Source: Verrucomicrobiota bacterium
Lineage (GTDB): Bacteria > Verrucomicrobiota > Verrucomicrobiia > Limisphaerales > JAFMIX01
DNA length: 5,077 bases
Reading direction: 5' to 3'
NCBI GenBank assembly: GCA_026397895.1
Contig: JAPLTZ010000117.1
Location: forward strand, 1 to 5,077
Part shown: piece by piece, positions 1 through 4,958 of the stretch
How positions within the stretch are numbered: position 1 is the first letter of the stretch
How the letters are laid out: each line of letters opens with the position of its first letter
Position numbers and translations under genes: made by a program
Notes under the pieces: generated by a model
Told to the model about the DNA's origin: nothing
The model's input: the letters and a program-made list of their open reading frames with translations, nothing else
The model's database searches: none

Positions 1-1214
1 GACGGCGGCTTTGGCGAGTTGGGGAATCAGTTTCTTGCGCGCGGCAGTCAACGCTTTGCCGGACTTCTGGATTTCCGTGTCCAGCTTTTCCATCGCGGCG
101 TTGAGGCGGGCGAGTTCGGCGTCGCGGCTTTCGAGCGCGCGCAACTTTTCCTTCGCATCGTCGCCGAACGCGATGACTTCGGCGATGCTCGGGCCGTATT
201 TTCGCTTGAGTGTGTGGAGCAGATTCAGCCGCTCCTCCAGTTCCGCGAGGCGCGCGGGGTCAACGTCCACCTTGTCGGCGTAGTGCGAGACGGCGGACTG
301 CAACTCGCGCAACGTCTCGCTCGCCTGCGCGTGCAACTCCGCAAGCGGCGCGGCGCTGGCATCCACGCGCTGCAGCTCCTGCAACGTGCGCCCGACCGCG
401 CCGGCCTGCGTGAGCAGCGAGCTGTCGCTCTCGCTCAAGACGTCGAGCGCGGTCTGGCTCAACTGGAGCAGCTTGGCGGCGTTGCTGGCGCGGTGAAATT
501 CCTGCTCGACGGTTTCGTCCTCGCCGGGTTGGAGGCGGGCGGTGGAAATTTCCTGAACTTGAAAGCGCAACAGGTCGAGCTGCTGCGCGTAGGTTTTTTC
601 GTCCACGATGAGCGCGGACTTTTCGGCTTCGAGCGCGGCGCGGCGGCGGACGAGTTCGCCGAATTCCTCGCGCTGCATTTCCAATTTGCCGAACGCATCC
701 AGAATCAAAAGCTGCTTGGCCGGGTGCAGCAGTCCACGAGCCATTCGCCGATGCTGGCGAGGACGGCGAGCGTGGTGGCGGAGCCGTTGACGAACTGGCG
801 GTTCGTGCCGGCGCTGGTGAAGGTGCGTTTGAGAACAAGCTGGTGGTCTTCGCACGGTTCCAAGCCGTTCTCGTCGAGAAAAGATTCCAATCTGGCACGA
901 ACGCAATTTTGGACTGCGCCGGCAGAGCGCAGCGGCGACGGCGCTTTCGGACGGACGGACGATTCACTGCCTGCGAAAGCGGGGTCGCGCTGCGCTTGCC
1001 CCCGCAGTCCAAAATCGCCACGGGCATTCGCAGCCATTTTTGAAATGTCGAACACCGCCTCGACCGAGCACGAATCGCCGCCGCTGCGGATGAGGGTGCG
1101 GTCGGCGCGGTCGCCGAGGACGAGGTTGAGCGCGCCGATGATGATGGACTTGCCCGCGCCGGTCTCGCCGGTGATGACGTTGCCGCCGGGCTGGAGTTCC
1201 AGCGTGAGGTAGAT
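1..1214 (-). pseudogene. recN: Decayed recN, DNA repair ATPase (5' end missing, repeat insertion, frameshift; 3' end outside window)
   Basis: RecN is an SMC-like ATPase that acts at DNA double-strand breaks in recombinational repair. Read on the minus strand, the first piece (1214 to 733) has LTLELQPGGNVITGETGAGK, whose Walker A GETGAGKS is at 1146-1169, then VLGDRADRTLIRSG and TNRQFVNGS, all typical of the RecN N-terminal ATPase half. A second piece (732 to 1) continues in another frame with LLHPAKQLLILDAFGKL, a long charged coiled-coil-like stretch and HTLKRKYGPSIAEVIAF, again RecN-like and open to the window edge. Three lesions are visible. The usual first strand (an M-L-x-x-L-x-I-x-N-F/L-A-L type start) is absent before LTLELQ. 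A palindromic repeat adds about 40 codons in frame after FDISK. At 732/733 the conserved VDxHGxHxxQxLL segment is reduced to VD plus LLHP with a frame change, and the upstream frame stops at 705-707. The Walker B half is off the window. RecN identity is sure. Pseudogene status is strong unless the assembly is wrong. Confidence 0.85.
903..1018. repeat. Palindromic dispersed repeat (REP/MITE-like) inside recN
   Basis: The two ends are inverted copies. ATTTTGGACTGCG at 906-918 pairs with its reverse complement at 1003-1015, and with one mismatch the match extends to 903 and 1018. Further inward, GGCAGAGCGCAGCGGCGAC pairs with GGCAAGCGCAGCGCGAC and CGCTTTCG with CGCTTTCG, so the arms stay complementary for roughly 45 bases with a few mismatches and single-base indels. 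The loop holds three GGAC units at 949-960. There is no gene of its own and no clear target-site duplication. Translated in several frames it gives strings (CGGKRSATPL, RKRRRRCALPAQSK, ESGVALRLPPQSK) that I remember from many hypothetical verrucomicrobial proteins, which points to a dispersed family. That recollection is not verified here. The element keeps the recN frame open. Confidence 0.8.
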
Positions 1215-1303
1215 GACCACAGATGGAAAAAACAAAATCTCTGAGCAGCCACAAACTCCTTCCTCGACAGGGCGCAAAAGCAGATTTAGCGTCGCCCGAA
1301 AAG

Positions 1304-1777
1304 ATGCCAACGTGCCCCATTTGCCTGAAGTCCTTGGAAACCGTCCGCCAGCGCGAAGGGCTAATGTATCCCTGCCGGACTTGCGATGGCAGGGCAATGA
1401 CCATTCCGCAAGTTCGCCGGATGATGGGCGACCTTGTCGCCGTCAGGATTCTGCGGCTGATCAACCTGACTCGCTTGACAAGCAATCGCCCGTGTCCATT
1501 TTGCAACAAGCCGATGGTGCTAATCAGCATACACGAGCCGAAGCTTGCGTTGGAATCATGCCGCGCCTGTGCTGTGGTTTGGTTTGATGCCCCGACCTAC
1601 GGACTGTTGCCGGAACTTGCGACAGTGTCGACCAACTCATTGCCGATGCAGGCCACGGAAATCATCGCCCTGAACCGTTTGCGGGAATTGAAAGAGCGCG
1701 AAAAGGAAGCGCAGTCGAAACGAAAGAAAAGAAAGCGGCAGATTATTGAGGATTCAGCGGACGGGCTGACGCGGTGA
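1304..1777 (+). CDS. Small double zinc-ribbon (zf-TFIIB-like) protein
   Basis: The protein has 157 residues from the ATG at 1304. It holds two metal-ribbon halves: CPIC (4-7) with CRTC (24-27), then CPFC (64-67) with CRAC (86-89), the last followed by VVWFD. The C-x2-C...C-x2-C...W-F/L-D pattern is typical of the zf-TFIIB-like ribbons seen at the N-terminus of some verrucomicrobial rhomboid-family proteases. No membrane segments follow here. Instead a helix rich in Lys, Arg and Glu (about 122-150) closes the protein, so it is either a stand-alone adaptor or nucleic-acid-binding protein or a rhomboid relative that lost its protease domain. An in-frame ATG at 1223 would add 27 residues, but these come from intergenic-looking DNA and ribbon families usually start just before the first CxxC, so 1304 is preferred. 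Base composition is more AT-rich than in the MBL and TIGR03790 genes, which suggests separate ancestry. The exact function is unknown. Confidence 0.7.
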   Translation: MPTCPICLKSLETVRQREGLMYPCRTCDGRAMTIPQVRRMMGDLVAVRILRLINLTRLTSNRPCPFCNKPMVLISIHEPKLALESCRACAVVWFDAPTYGLLPELATVSTNSLPMQATEIIALNRLRELKEREKEAQSKRKKRKRQIIEDSADGLTR

Positions 1778-1794
1778 AACGCGAACGCGGGCGG

Positions 1795-1930
1795 GGAATC
1801 ATTTTCATTCGCCGCCTTTCGCGGTTCTGCTATTTTCCTTGGCGATGTCGTTTTCGTTCACATTTCTGGGCAGCGGGACTTCGCAGGGCGTGCCGCTCAT
1901 CGGCAAGGAGTATCCGCCGGAATTTCTGGC
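1795..1930. repeat. Direct repeat copy 1 (5' region of the MBL gene), left flank of the hicAB cassette
   Basis: This 136-bp stretch matches 2432-2567 at a constant offset of 637 with only two differences, at 1880 (T against G) and 1925 (T against C). It covers about 50 bp upstream of the MBL start and the first 27 codons plus two bases. Both differences fall in third codon positions (Thr12 and Phe27) and are silent. The match ends abruptly at both sides. Confidence 0.97.
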
Positions 1931-1937
1931 AGCCTAA
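1845..1937 (+). pseudogene. Truncated 5' stub of the MBL-fold hydrolase gene
   Basis: This is the ATG-initiated start of the MBL gene as carried by direct repeat copy 1. It reads the same 28 residues (beginning MSFSFTFLGSGTSQGVP), then Ala-Ala, then TAA at 1935-1937 inside the inserted cassette. All metal ligands lie beyond the break, so the 30-residue product cannot be a hydrolase. Its TAA overlaps the hicB stop codon (1934-1936) on the other strand, so the two frames end tail to tail. Upstream sequence identical to that of the intact gene means it may still be transcribed and translated. Such a transcript would run antisense through hicB and hicA. Confidence 0.85.
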
Positions 1938-2170
1938 ACCACCACGGCTTCGCGCATGGCGCGGGTAGCAGGAACAGGGATTTCTTTTCTGGCCTGACGC
2001 AGTTCTTCAATCTCTTCGTGAACCAGCTTGCAAAGTTGCGCGTAGGTTTCTTCTTCCGTCGCGCCGTGGCAGACGCCGCCCCACGGAAACAAATCGGGGC
2101 AATAGCCGACGTAACAGTTGTCGTCGTCGCTCCACAACACGAATTTCAGATAACGGTCTTCGGTTTTCAT
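1934..2170 (-). CDS. hicB: HicB-family antitoxin (short form)
   Basis: This antitoxin, 78 residues long, is expected to bind and neutralise the HicA mRNA interferase. The fold is the degenerate RNase H-like HicB domain, shown by YLKFVLWSDDDNCYVGYCPD (about 7-26, strands one and two), then GGVCHGATEEETYAQLCKLV and an acidic helix EEIEELRQARKEIPVP. The ATG overlaps the hicA stop in the arrangement ATGA (2167-2170), and a good Shine-Dalgarno site (GAGGTG) lies 5 nt before it inside hicA, so the two are translationally coupled in the usual hicA-hicB order. Many HicB proteins carry a C-terminal helix-turn-helix or ribbon-helix-helix DNA-binding domain. This one ends after about 78 residues (EAVVV) without one. 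It may be a naturally short form, or its 3' end was cut when the cassette formed, since the stop lies 4 bases from the repeat boundary. Confidence 0.88.
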   Translation of the reverse strand: MKTEDRYLKFVLWSDDDNCYVGYCPDLFPWGGVCHGATEEETYAQLCKLVHEEIEELRQARKEIPVPATRAMREAVVV

Positions 2171-2367
2171 TTGGTCACCTCGCGGATGGCGTTGCGGATT
2201 TGTTTTTCCTGATAATGATGCGCGTCATCGCCGTCTCGGCCGCTCAAAATCACCGCCCCGGCAAACCGCAAATGCCGAAACTTCCGGTGCGAACCTTTGC
2301 CGCCGGGCGACAAGGCAAAACCCGCACGTTCCAAGTCTGAAACCAACTGGCGGATTTTTCGCGGCAT
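2167..2367 (-). CDS. hicA: HicA-family toxin (mRNA interferase)
   Basis: A HicA toxin of 66 residues: a small dsRBD-like ribonuclease that cleaves mRNA when free of HicB. The opening MPRKIRQLVSDLERAGF is the first helix, followed by the hallmark GGKGSHRKF (22-30), in which His27 is the expected catalytic residue. A strand with the FAGAVILSGRDGDD segment and the last helix YQEKQIRNAIREVTK complete the fold. Length matches the family (about 60-80). The frame stays open upstream to an ATG at 2445, but that would add 26 residues lying partly in the direct repeat and outside the fold, so the ATG at 2365-2367 is chosen. No Shine-Dalgarno precedes it, and a candidate promoter ends only 9 nt upstream, suggesting a near-leaderless mRNA. 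It overlaps hicB by 4 nt. All key residues are present, so the toxin looks active. Confidence 0.9.
   Translation of the reverse strand: MPRKIRQLVSDLERAGFALSPGGKGSHRKFRHLRFAGAVILSGRDGDDAHHYQEKQIRNAIREVTK
2176..2181 (-). promoter_or_regulatory. Ribosome binding site of hicB
   Basis: GAGGTG on the minus strand, 5 nt before the hicB ATG, lies inside the last codons of hicA. It is the clearest Shine-Dalgarno match noticed at the starts examined in this window and supports preferential or coupled translation of the antitoxin. Confidence 0.6.
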
Positions 2368-2376
2368 CCATGCATT

Positions 2377-2405
2377 TGAATACCACTCGCGGCGGCGACA
2401 GTCAA
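2377..2405 (-). promoter_or_regulatory. Candidate sigma70-type promoter of hicAB
   Basis: On the minus strand TTGACT (2405-2400, five of six bases of the -35 consensus) is followed after exactly 17 nt by TATTCA (2382-2377, a weak -10 that keeps the first three consensus bases). The -10 ends 9 nt before the hicA ATG, so the transcript would start at or just before the start codon. The promoter lies wholly inside the cassette, so the TA pair would bring its own expression signal. Assigned by eye only. Confidence 0.4.
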
Positions 2406-2415
2406 CTTCGCGGCG
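2385..2415. promoter_or_regulatory. Paired direct repeats over the hicAB promoter, possible operator
   Basis: On the minus strand CGCCGCGAAGT (2415-2405) and CGCCGCGAGT (2394-2385) are near-identical and lie 20-21 bp apart, about two helical turns. They touch the -35 element and fill the -35/-10 spacer of the candidate promoter. This is the position expected of autoregulatory operator half-sites. Against it, this HicB has no recognisable DNA-binding domain, and GC-rich DNA yields such matches by chance. Confidence 0.25.
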
Positions 2416-2431
2416 CACGTTTGGATTTCCC

Positions 2432-2567
2432 GGAATCATTTTCATTCGCCGCCTTTCGCGGTTCTGCTATTTTCCTTGGCGATGTCGTTTTCGTTCACAT
2501 TTCTGGGCAGCGGGACGTCGCAGGGCGTGCCGCTCATCGGCAAGGAGTATCCGCCGGAATTCCTGGC
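2432..2567. repeat. Direct repeat copy 2 (5' region of the MBL gene), right flank of the hicAB cassette
   Basis: Partner of 1795-1930: 134 of 136 bases are identical. This copy continues without a break into the full MBL gene, so it supplies that gene's functional start. It contains the small hairpin CCGC-CTTTC-GCGG and the candidate promoter in front of the ATG. Confidence 0.97.
2445..2473 (+). promoter_or_regulatory. Weak candidate promoter of the MBL gene row (duplicated at 1808-1836)
   Basis: TATTTT at 2468-2473 (four of six bases of the -10 consensus) lies 17 nt after TTCGCC (a poor -35, three of six) and 8 nt before the MBL ATG. No Shine-Dalgarno is present before this ATG, so a near-leaderless start would fit. 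The same bases occur in repeat copy 1. The match is weak and is listed mainly because the cassette separates this gene row from anything upstream. Confidence 0.25.
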
Positions 2568-3267
2568 CAACCCCAAGAACTGGCGCACGCGGCCGTCCAT
2601 CTACGTCGCCACGCCCGCCACCAAGCTGGTCGTGGACACGACGCCGGAATTCCGCATCCAGTGCCTGCGCGAAAAGATCAACTGGCTGGACGCCGTCATC
2701 TTCACCCATTCGCACGCCGACCATGTGATGGGGCTCGACGATTGTCGGCGGTTCTGCGACCTGCGCGGCGGCACGTTGCCCATCTACGCAAGCGAGGAGA
2801 CGATGAAGAACTTGCGGCGCGTGTTCATCTACGCCTTCCACGCCGGGCCGTGGCCGAAGGGTTATTTCATGCCGGAGGAACGCATCGTGACCGGGCCGTT
2901 CACCATCGGCGATTTGACCATCACGCCGTTCGCGCTGCCGCACGGTTCGGCGCAGACGAACGGCTATCTGTTCGAGCAGGGCGGAAAAAAGCGGCTGGCG
3001 TATTTGAGCGATTGCAAGGAAGTGACGGTCGAAGCCTTGAACCACATCCGCGGGGTGGAGGTCTGCGTGCTGGACGCGCTGCGGCCGAAGTGGCATCCCA
3101 CGCACATGTGCCTGGACGAGGCGCTGACGGCGACGCGGCGCATCGGCGCGGAGCGGACGTATTTCACGCACCTGACGCACGATTACGACCACGACCAGGC
3201 GCAGGCGGAACTGCCGCCGGGCGTGTGGTTCGCGTGGGACGGGCTGAAGGTGGATTTCAAAGATTAA
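2482..3267 (+). CDS. MBL-fold metallo-hydrolase, PhnP-like
   Basis: A 261-residue metallo-beta-lactamase-fold hydrolase, probably a cytosolic phosphodiesterase. It starts with FTFLGSGTSQGVP (5-17), the glycine-rich first strand of the PhnP-like branch. The metal site is visible as HSHADH (76-81), with further candidate ligands His154 (LPHGS), Asp177 (LSDC) and the C-terminal THLTHDYDH (229-237). Asp52 in VVDTTPEF matches the strand before the metal motif. PhnP proper has a cysteine cluster for a structural zinc after the first strand. Here that stretch reads IGKEYPPEF and lacks it, so a PhnP-identical substrate should not be assumed. The ATG at 2482 is preferred to an in-frame TTG at 2476 because the family begins just before the first strand. 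A 4-nt gap to the next gene indicates co-transcription. The first 27 codons are duplicated at 1845 by the cassette insertion. Confidence 0.9.
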   Translation: MSFSFTFLGSGTSQGVPLIGKEYPPEFLANPKNWRTRPSIYVATPATKLVVDTTPEFRIQCLREKINWLDAVIFTHSHADHVMGLDDCRRFCDLRGGTLPIYASEETMKNLRRVFIYAFHAGPWPKGYFMPEERIVTGPFTIGDLTITPFALPHGSAQTNGYLFEQGGKKRLAYLSDCKEVTVEALNHIRGVEVCVLDALRPKWHPTHMCLDEALTATRRIGAERTYFTHLTHDYDHDQAQAELPPGVWFAWDGLKVDFKD

Positions 3268-3271
3268 ACAA

Positions 3272-4924
3272 ATGACTTTTTCACCCGCAGATTTCGCAGA
3301 ACTTCGCAGATTTTTCTCCGCGAAAATCAGCGTCATTGTAACCGGCTTGCTGCTGGCCGCCGCGCCGTTGTTCGCGGCGAACGCGGGCGATGAGGTCGTC
3401 GTCGTCTTCAACTCGCGCCTGCCGGAGTCGAAGGCCGTCGCCGAGCATTATGCCGAAGTCCGCCACGTGCCGACGAACCAGGTTTTCGGCTTCAACCTTT
3501 CCACGAACGAAAGCATCTCGCGGCAGGAATTCCACGACACGCTGCAAAAGCCGCTCGCCAAGACGCTCGAAAAAGAAAAGCTCTGGCACGTTGGCTCGGA
3601 AGTTTCCACCGGCACGAACGGCGCCGGGCGCGTGGTCTGGAAGGTGTTGAACTCGAAAATCCGCTACGCCGTCCTCTGCTACGGCGTGCCGCTGCACATC
3701 ACCGAAGACCCGGCGCTGGTCGAGCCGGGCACGGACAAGATGCGCCCCGAGATGCGCCGCAACGAGGCCGCCGTGGACAGCGAACTCGCCTGCCTGCCCG
3801 TGCTCGAACAGCATCCGCTCGCCGCCGGGCCGCTGCGGAATCCGTATTACACCACCACCAACGCCGCCCTGCTCCACCCCACGAACAACCTCCTCATCGT
3901 CGCCCGCCTCGACGGGCCGACCGCCGAGATCGCCCGCAGCCTCGTGGACAAAGCCATCCTGGCTGAGACGGACGGATTGTGGGGCCGCGCGTATTTCGAC
4001 ACGCGCAACATCAGCGACATTGCCTACAAGACCGGCGACGAGTGGATTCGCGGCGCGGCGGAAATCGCGCGGTTCACCGGCTTTGAAACCGTGACGGACA
4101 CCAACGCCGCCACGTTCCCCGCCGCGTTTCCCATGAGCCACGTCGCGATCTACGCCGGCTGGTATGATGAGAATGTCTCCGGGCCGTTCGCGCGGACGAA
4201 CATCGAGTTCATGCCCGGCGCGTTCGCGTATCATCTGCACTCGTTCAGCGCGGAAACACTGCGCTCCACGAAACGCCGTTGGTGCGGCCCGCTGCTCGCC
4301 GAAGGCGCGACCTGCACGATGGGCTGCGTGGCCGAACCCTACCTCGAAGGCACGCCCGACATCGGCATTTTCTTCGGGCGATTCTGCATCTACGGCTTCA
4401 CGTTTGGCGAAGCCGCCTGCGCCGCGCAAAGCGCCCTGTCCTGGCAGACCGCCGTCGTCGGCGACCCGCTCTACCGTCCGTTCGGGAAAAATCCCCAGGC
4501 CCAGCACCTCGACCTCGAACACCGCCACCGCCCGCAAGTCGAATGGTCGCACCTCAAGGTCATCAATCTGAACCTCACCCGCCACACGCCGCTCGCGCAG
4601 GCCGCCGACTATCTCAAACAGATTCCCCTCACCAAGCAAAGCGCCGTGCTCGCCGAAAAACTCGCCGATGTTTACGCCGCGCTCGGCAAACCCGCCTCCG
4701 CCATCCGTTCGTATCAATCCGCGCTCAAGCTCAACCCCTCGCCGCAGCAACGCCTCCGCCTCCGCCTCACCCTCGGCGAGAAACTCACCGAACAGGACCG
4801 CGCCGATGAGGCCGTGGAAAATTATCGCCAACTCCTCGCCGAGAATCCCGATTACCCCGACCGCGCCAGTATCGAAGCCAAGCTCGCGCCGCCGCCGGTC
4901 ACGACCAACGTGCCCGCAAAATAA
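3272..4924 (+). CDS. TIGR03790-family secreted protein with C-terminal TPR region
   Basis: A 550-residue protein of the TIGR03790 family, which has no established function. A long N-region is followed by a hydrophobic core (about 19-34, ISVIVTGLLLAAAPLF) and Ala-rich cleavage options near 36-38, so it should be exported. The family signature follows: GDEVVVVFNSRLPESKAVAE (39-58), then HVPTNQVFGF. The core includes CYGVPLHIT, a Cys-x3-Cys at 348 and 352 (ATCTMGCVAEP) and WQTAVVGDPLYRPF (391-404). The ending GDP motif recalls caspase-like C25 peptidases, but I cannot identify a catalytic pair, so this is only a hint. Residues about 460-530 form TPR-type helices (LADVYAALGKPASAIRSYQSALKLNP, here quoted in parts: LADVYAALGK and YQSALKLNP). 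A 4-nt gap after the MBL gene suggests translational coupling. The first 17 residues are encoded by repetitive CGCAGA-rich DNA and may not be ancestral. Confidence 0.88.
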   Translation: MTFSPADFAELRRFFSAKISVIVTGLLLAAAPLFAANAGDEVVVVFNSRLPESKAVAEHYAEVRHVPTNQVFGFNLSTNESISRQEFHDTLQKPLAKTLEKEKLWHVGSEVSTGTNGAGRVVWKVLNSKIRYAVLCYGVPLHITEDPALVEPGTDKMRPEMRRNEAAVDSELACLPVLEQHPLAAGPLRNPYYTTTNAALLHPTNNLLIVARLDGPTAEIARSLVDKAILAETDGLWGRAYFDTRNISDIAYKTGDEWIRGAAEIARFTGFETVTDTNAATFPAAFPMSHVAIYAGWYDENVSGPFARTNIEFMPGAFAYHLHSFSAETLRSTKRRWCGPLLAEGATCTMGCVAEPYLEGTPDIGIFFGRFCIYGFTFGEAACAAQSALSWQTAVVGDPLYRPFGKNPQAQHLDLEHRHRPQVEWSHLKVINLNLTRHTPLAQAADYLKQIPLTKQSAVLAEKLADVYAALGKPASAIRSYQSALKLNPSPQQRLRLRLTLGEKLTEQDRADEAVENYRQLLAENPDYPDRASIEAKLAPPPVTTNVPAK

Positions 4925-4958
4925 TTTTTTGCCCTCTGCCTTTTTACTTTTCCCCGCC

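Larger units (their letters stand above)
1931..2431 (-). mobile_element. 501-bp hicAB toxin-antitoxin cassette between 136-bp direct repeats
   Basis: Everything between the two direct repeats is a compact unit: hicB ends 4 bases from the left repeat, hicA overlaps hicB, and about 64 bp upstream of hicA hold a candidate promoter. It is oriented against all neighbouring plus-strand genes and is more AT-rich than the MBL gene. There is no transposase, integrase or clear terminal inverted repeat. The flanking repeat is far longer than a transposon target duplication. The layout fits single-crossover (Campbell-like) integration of a circle carrying hicAB and the 5' part of an MBL gene, or a duplication followed by gain of the TA genes. 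Calling it a mobile element is inference; the cassette and repeats are directly visible. Confidence 0.6.

Noticed and set aside
903..1018. CRISPR repeat or rho-independent terminator
   Set aside because: It is a single palindrome of two arms with no spaced array, no T-tract at the end, and it lies inside coding sequence.
19..1212. Long plus-strand open frame opposite recN
   Set aside because: It is antisense to clear RecN coding sequence on the minus strand; its translation is a low-complexity Arg/Ala/Leu mix typical of shadows in GC-rich DNA and matches no family I recognise.
964..1530. Minus-strand frame crossing the recN break and the zinc-ribbon gene
   Set aside because: It starts antisense to the zinc-ribbon protein and runs out of frame through recN; no recognisable domain.
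2368..2445. N-terminal extension of hicA to the ATG at 2445
   Set aside because: It would add 26 residues outside the HicA fold, partly encoded by the direct repeat and over the candidate promoter.
1795..2567. Ordinary transposon target-site duplication
   Set aside because: 136 bp is much longer than known target duplications, and there is no transposase or clear terminal inverted repeat at 1931 or 2431.
2370..3275. Plus- and minus-strand open frames overlapping the MBL gene (also 2467-3411 minus)
   Set aside because: The MBL frame carries HSHADH and the remaining metal ligands; the others have no motifs and reflect codon bias.
4925..4958. Terminator between TIGR03790 and tatD
   Set aside because: There are T-rich runs but no inverted repeat that could form a stem before them.
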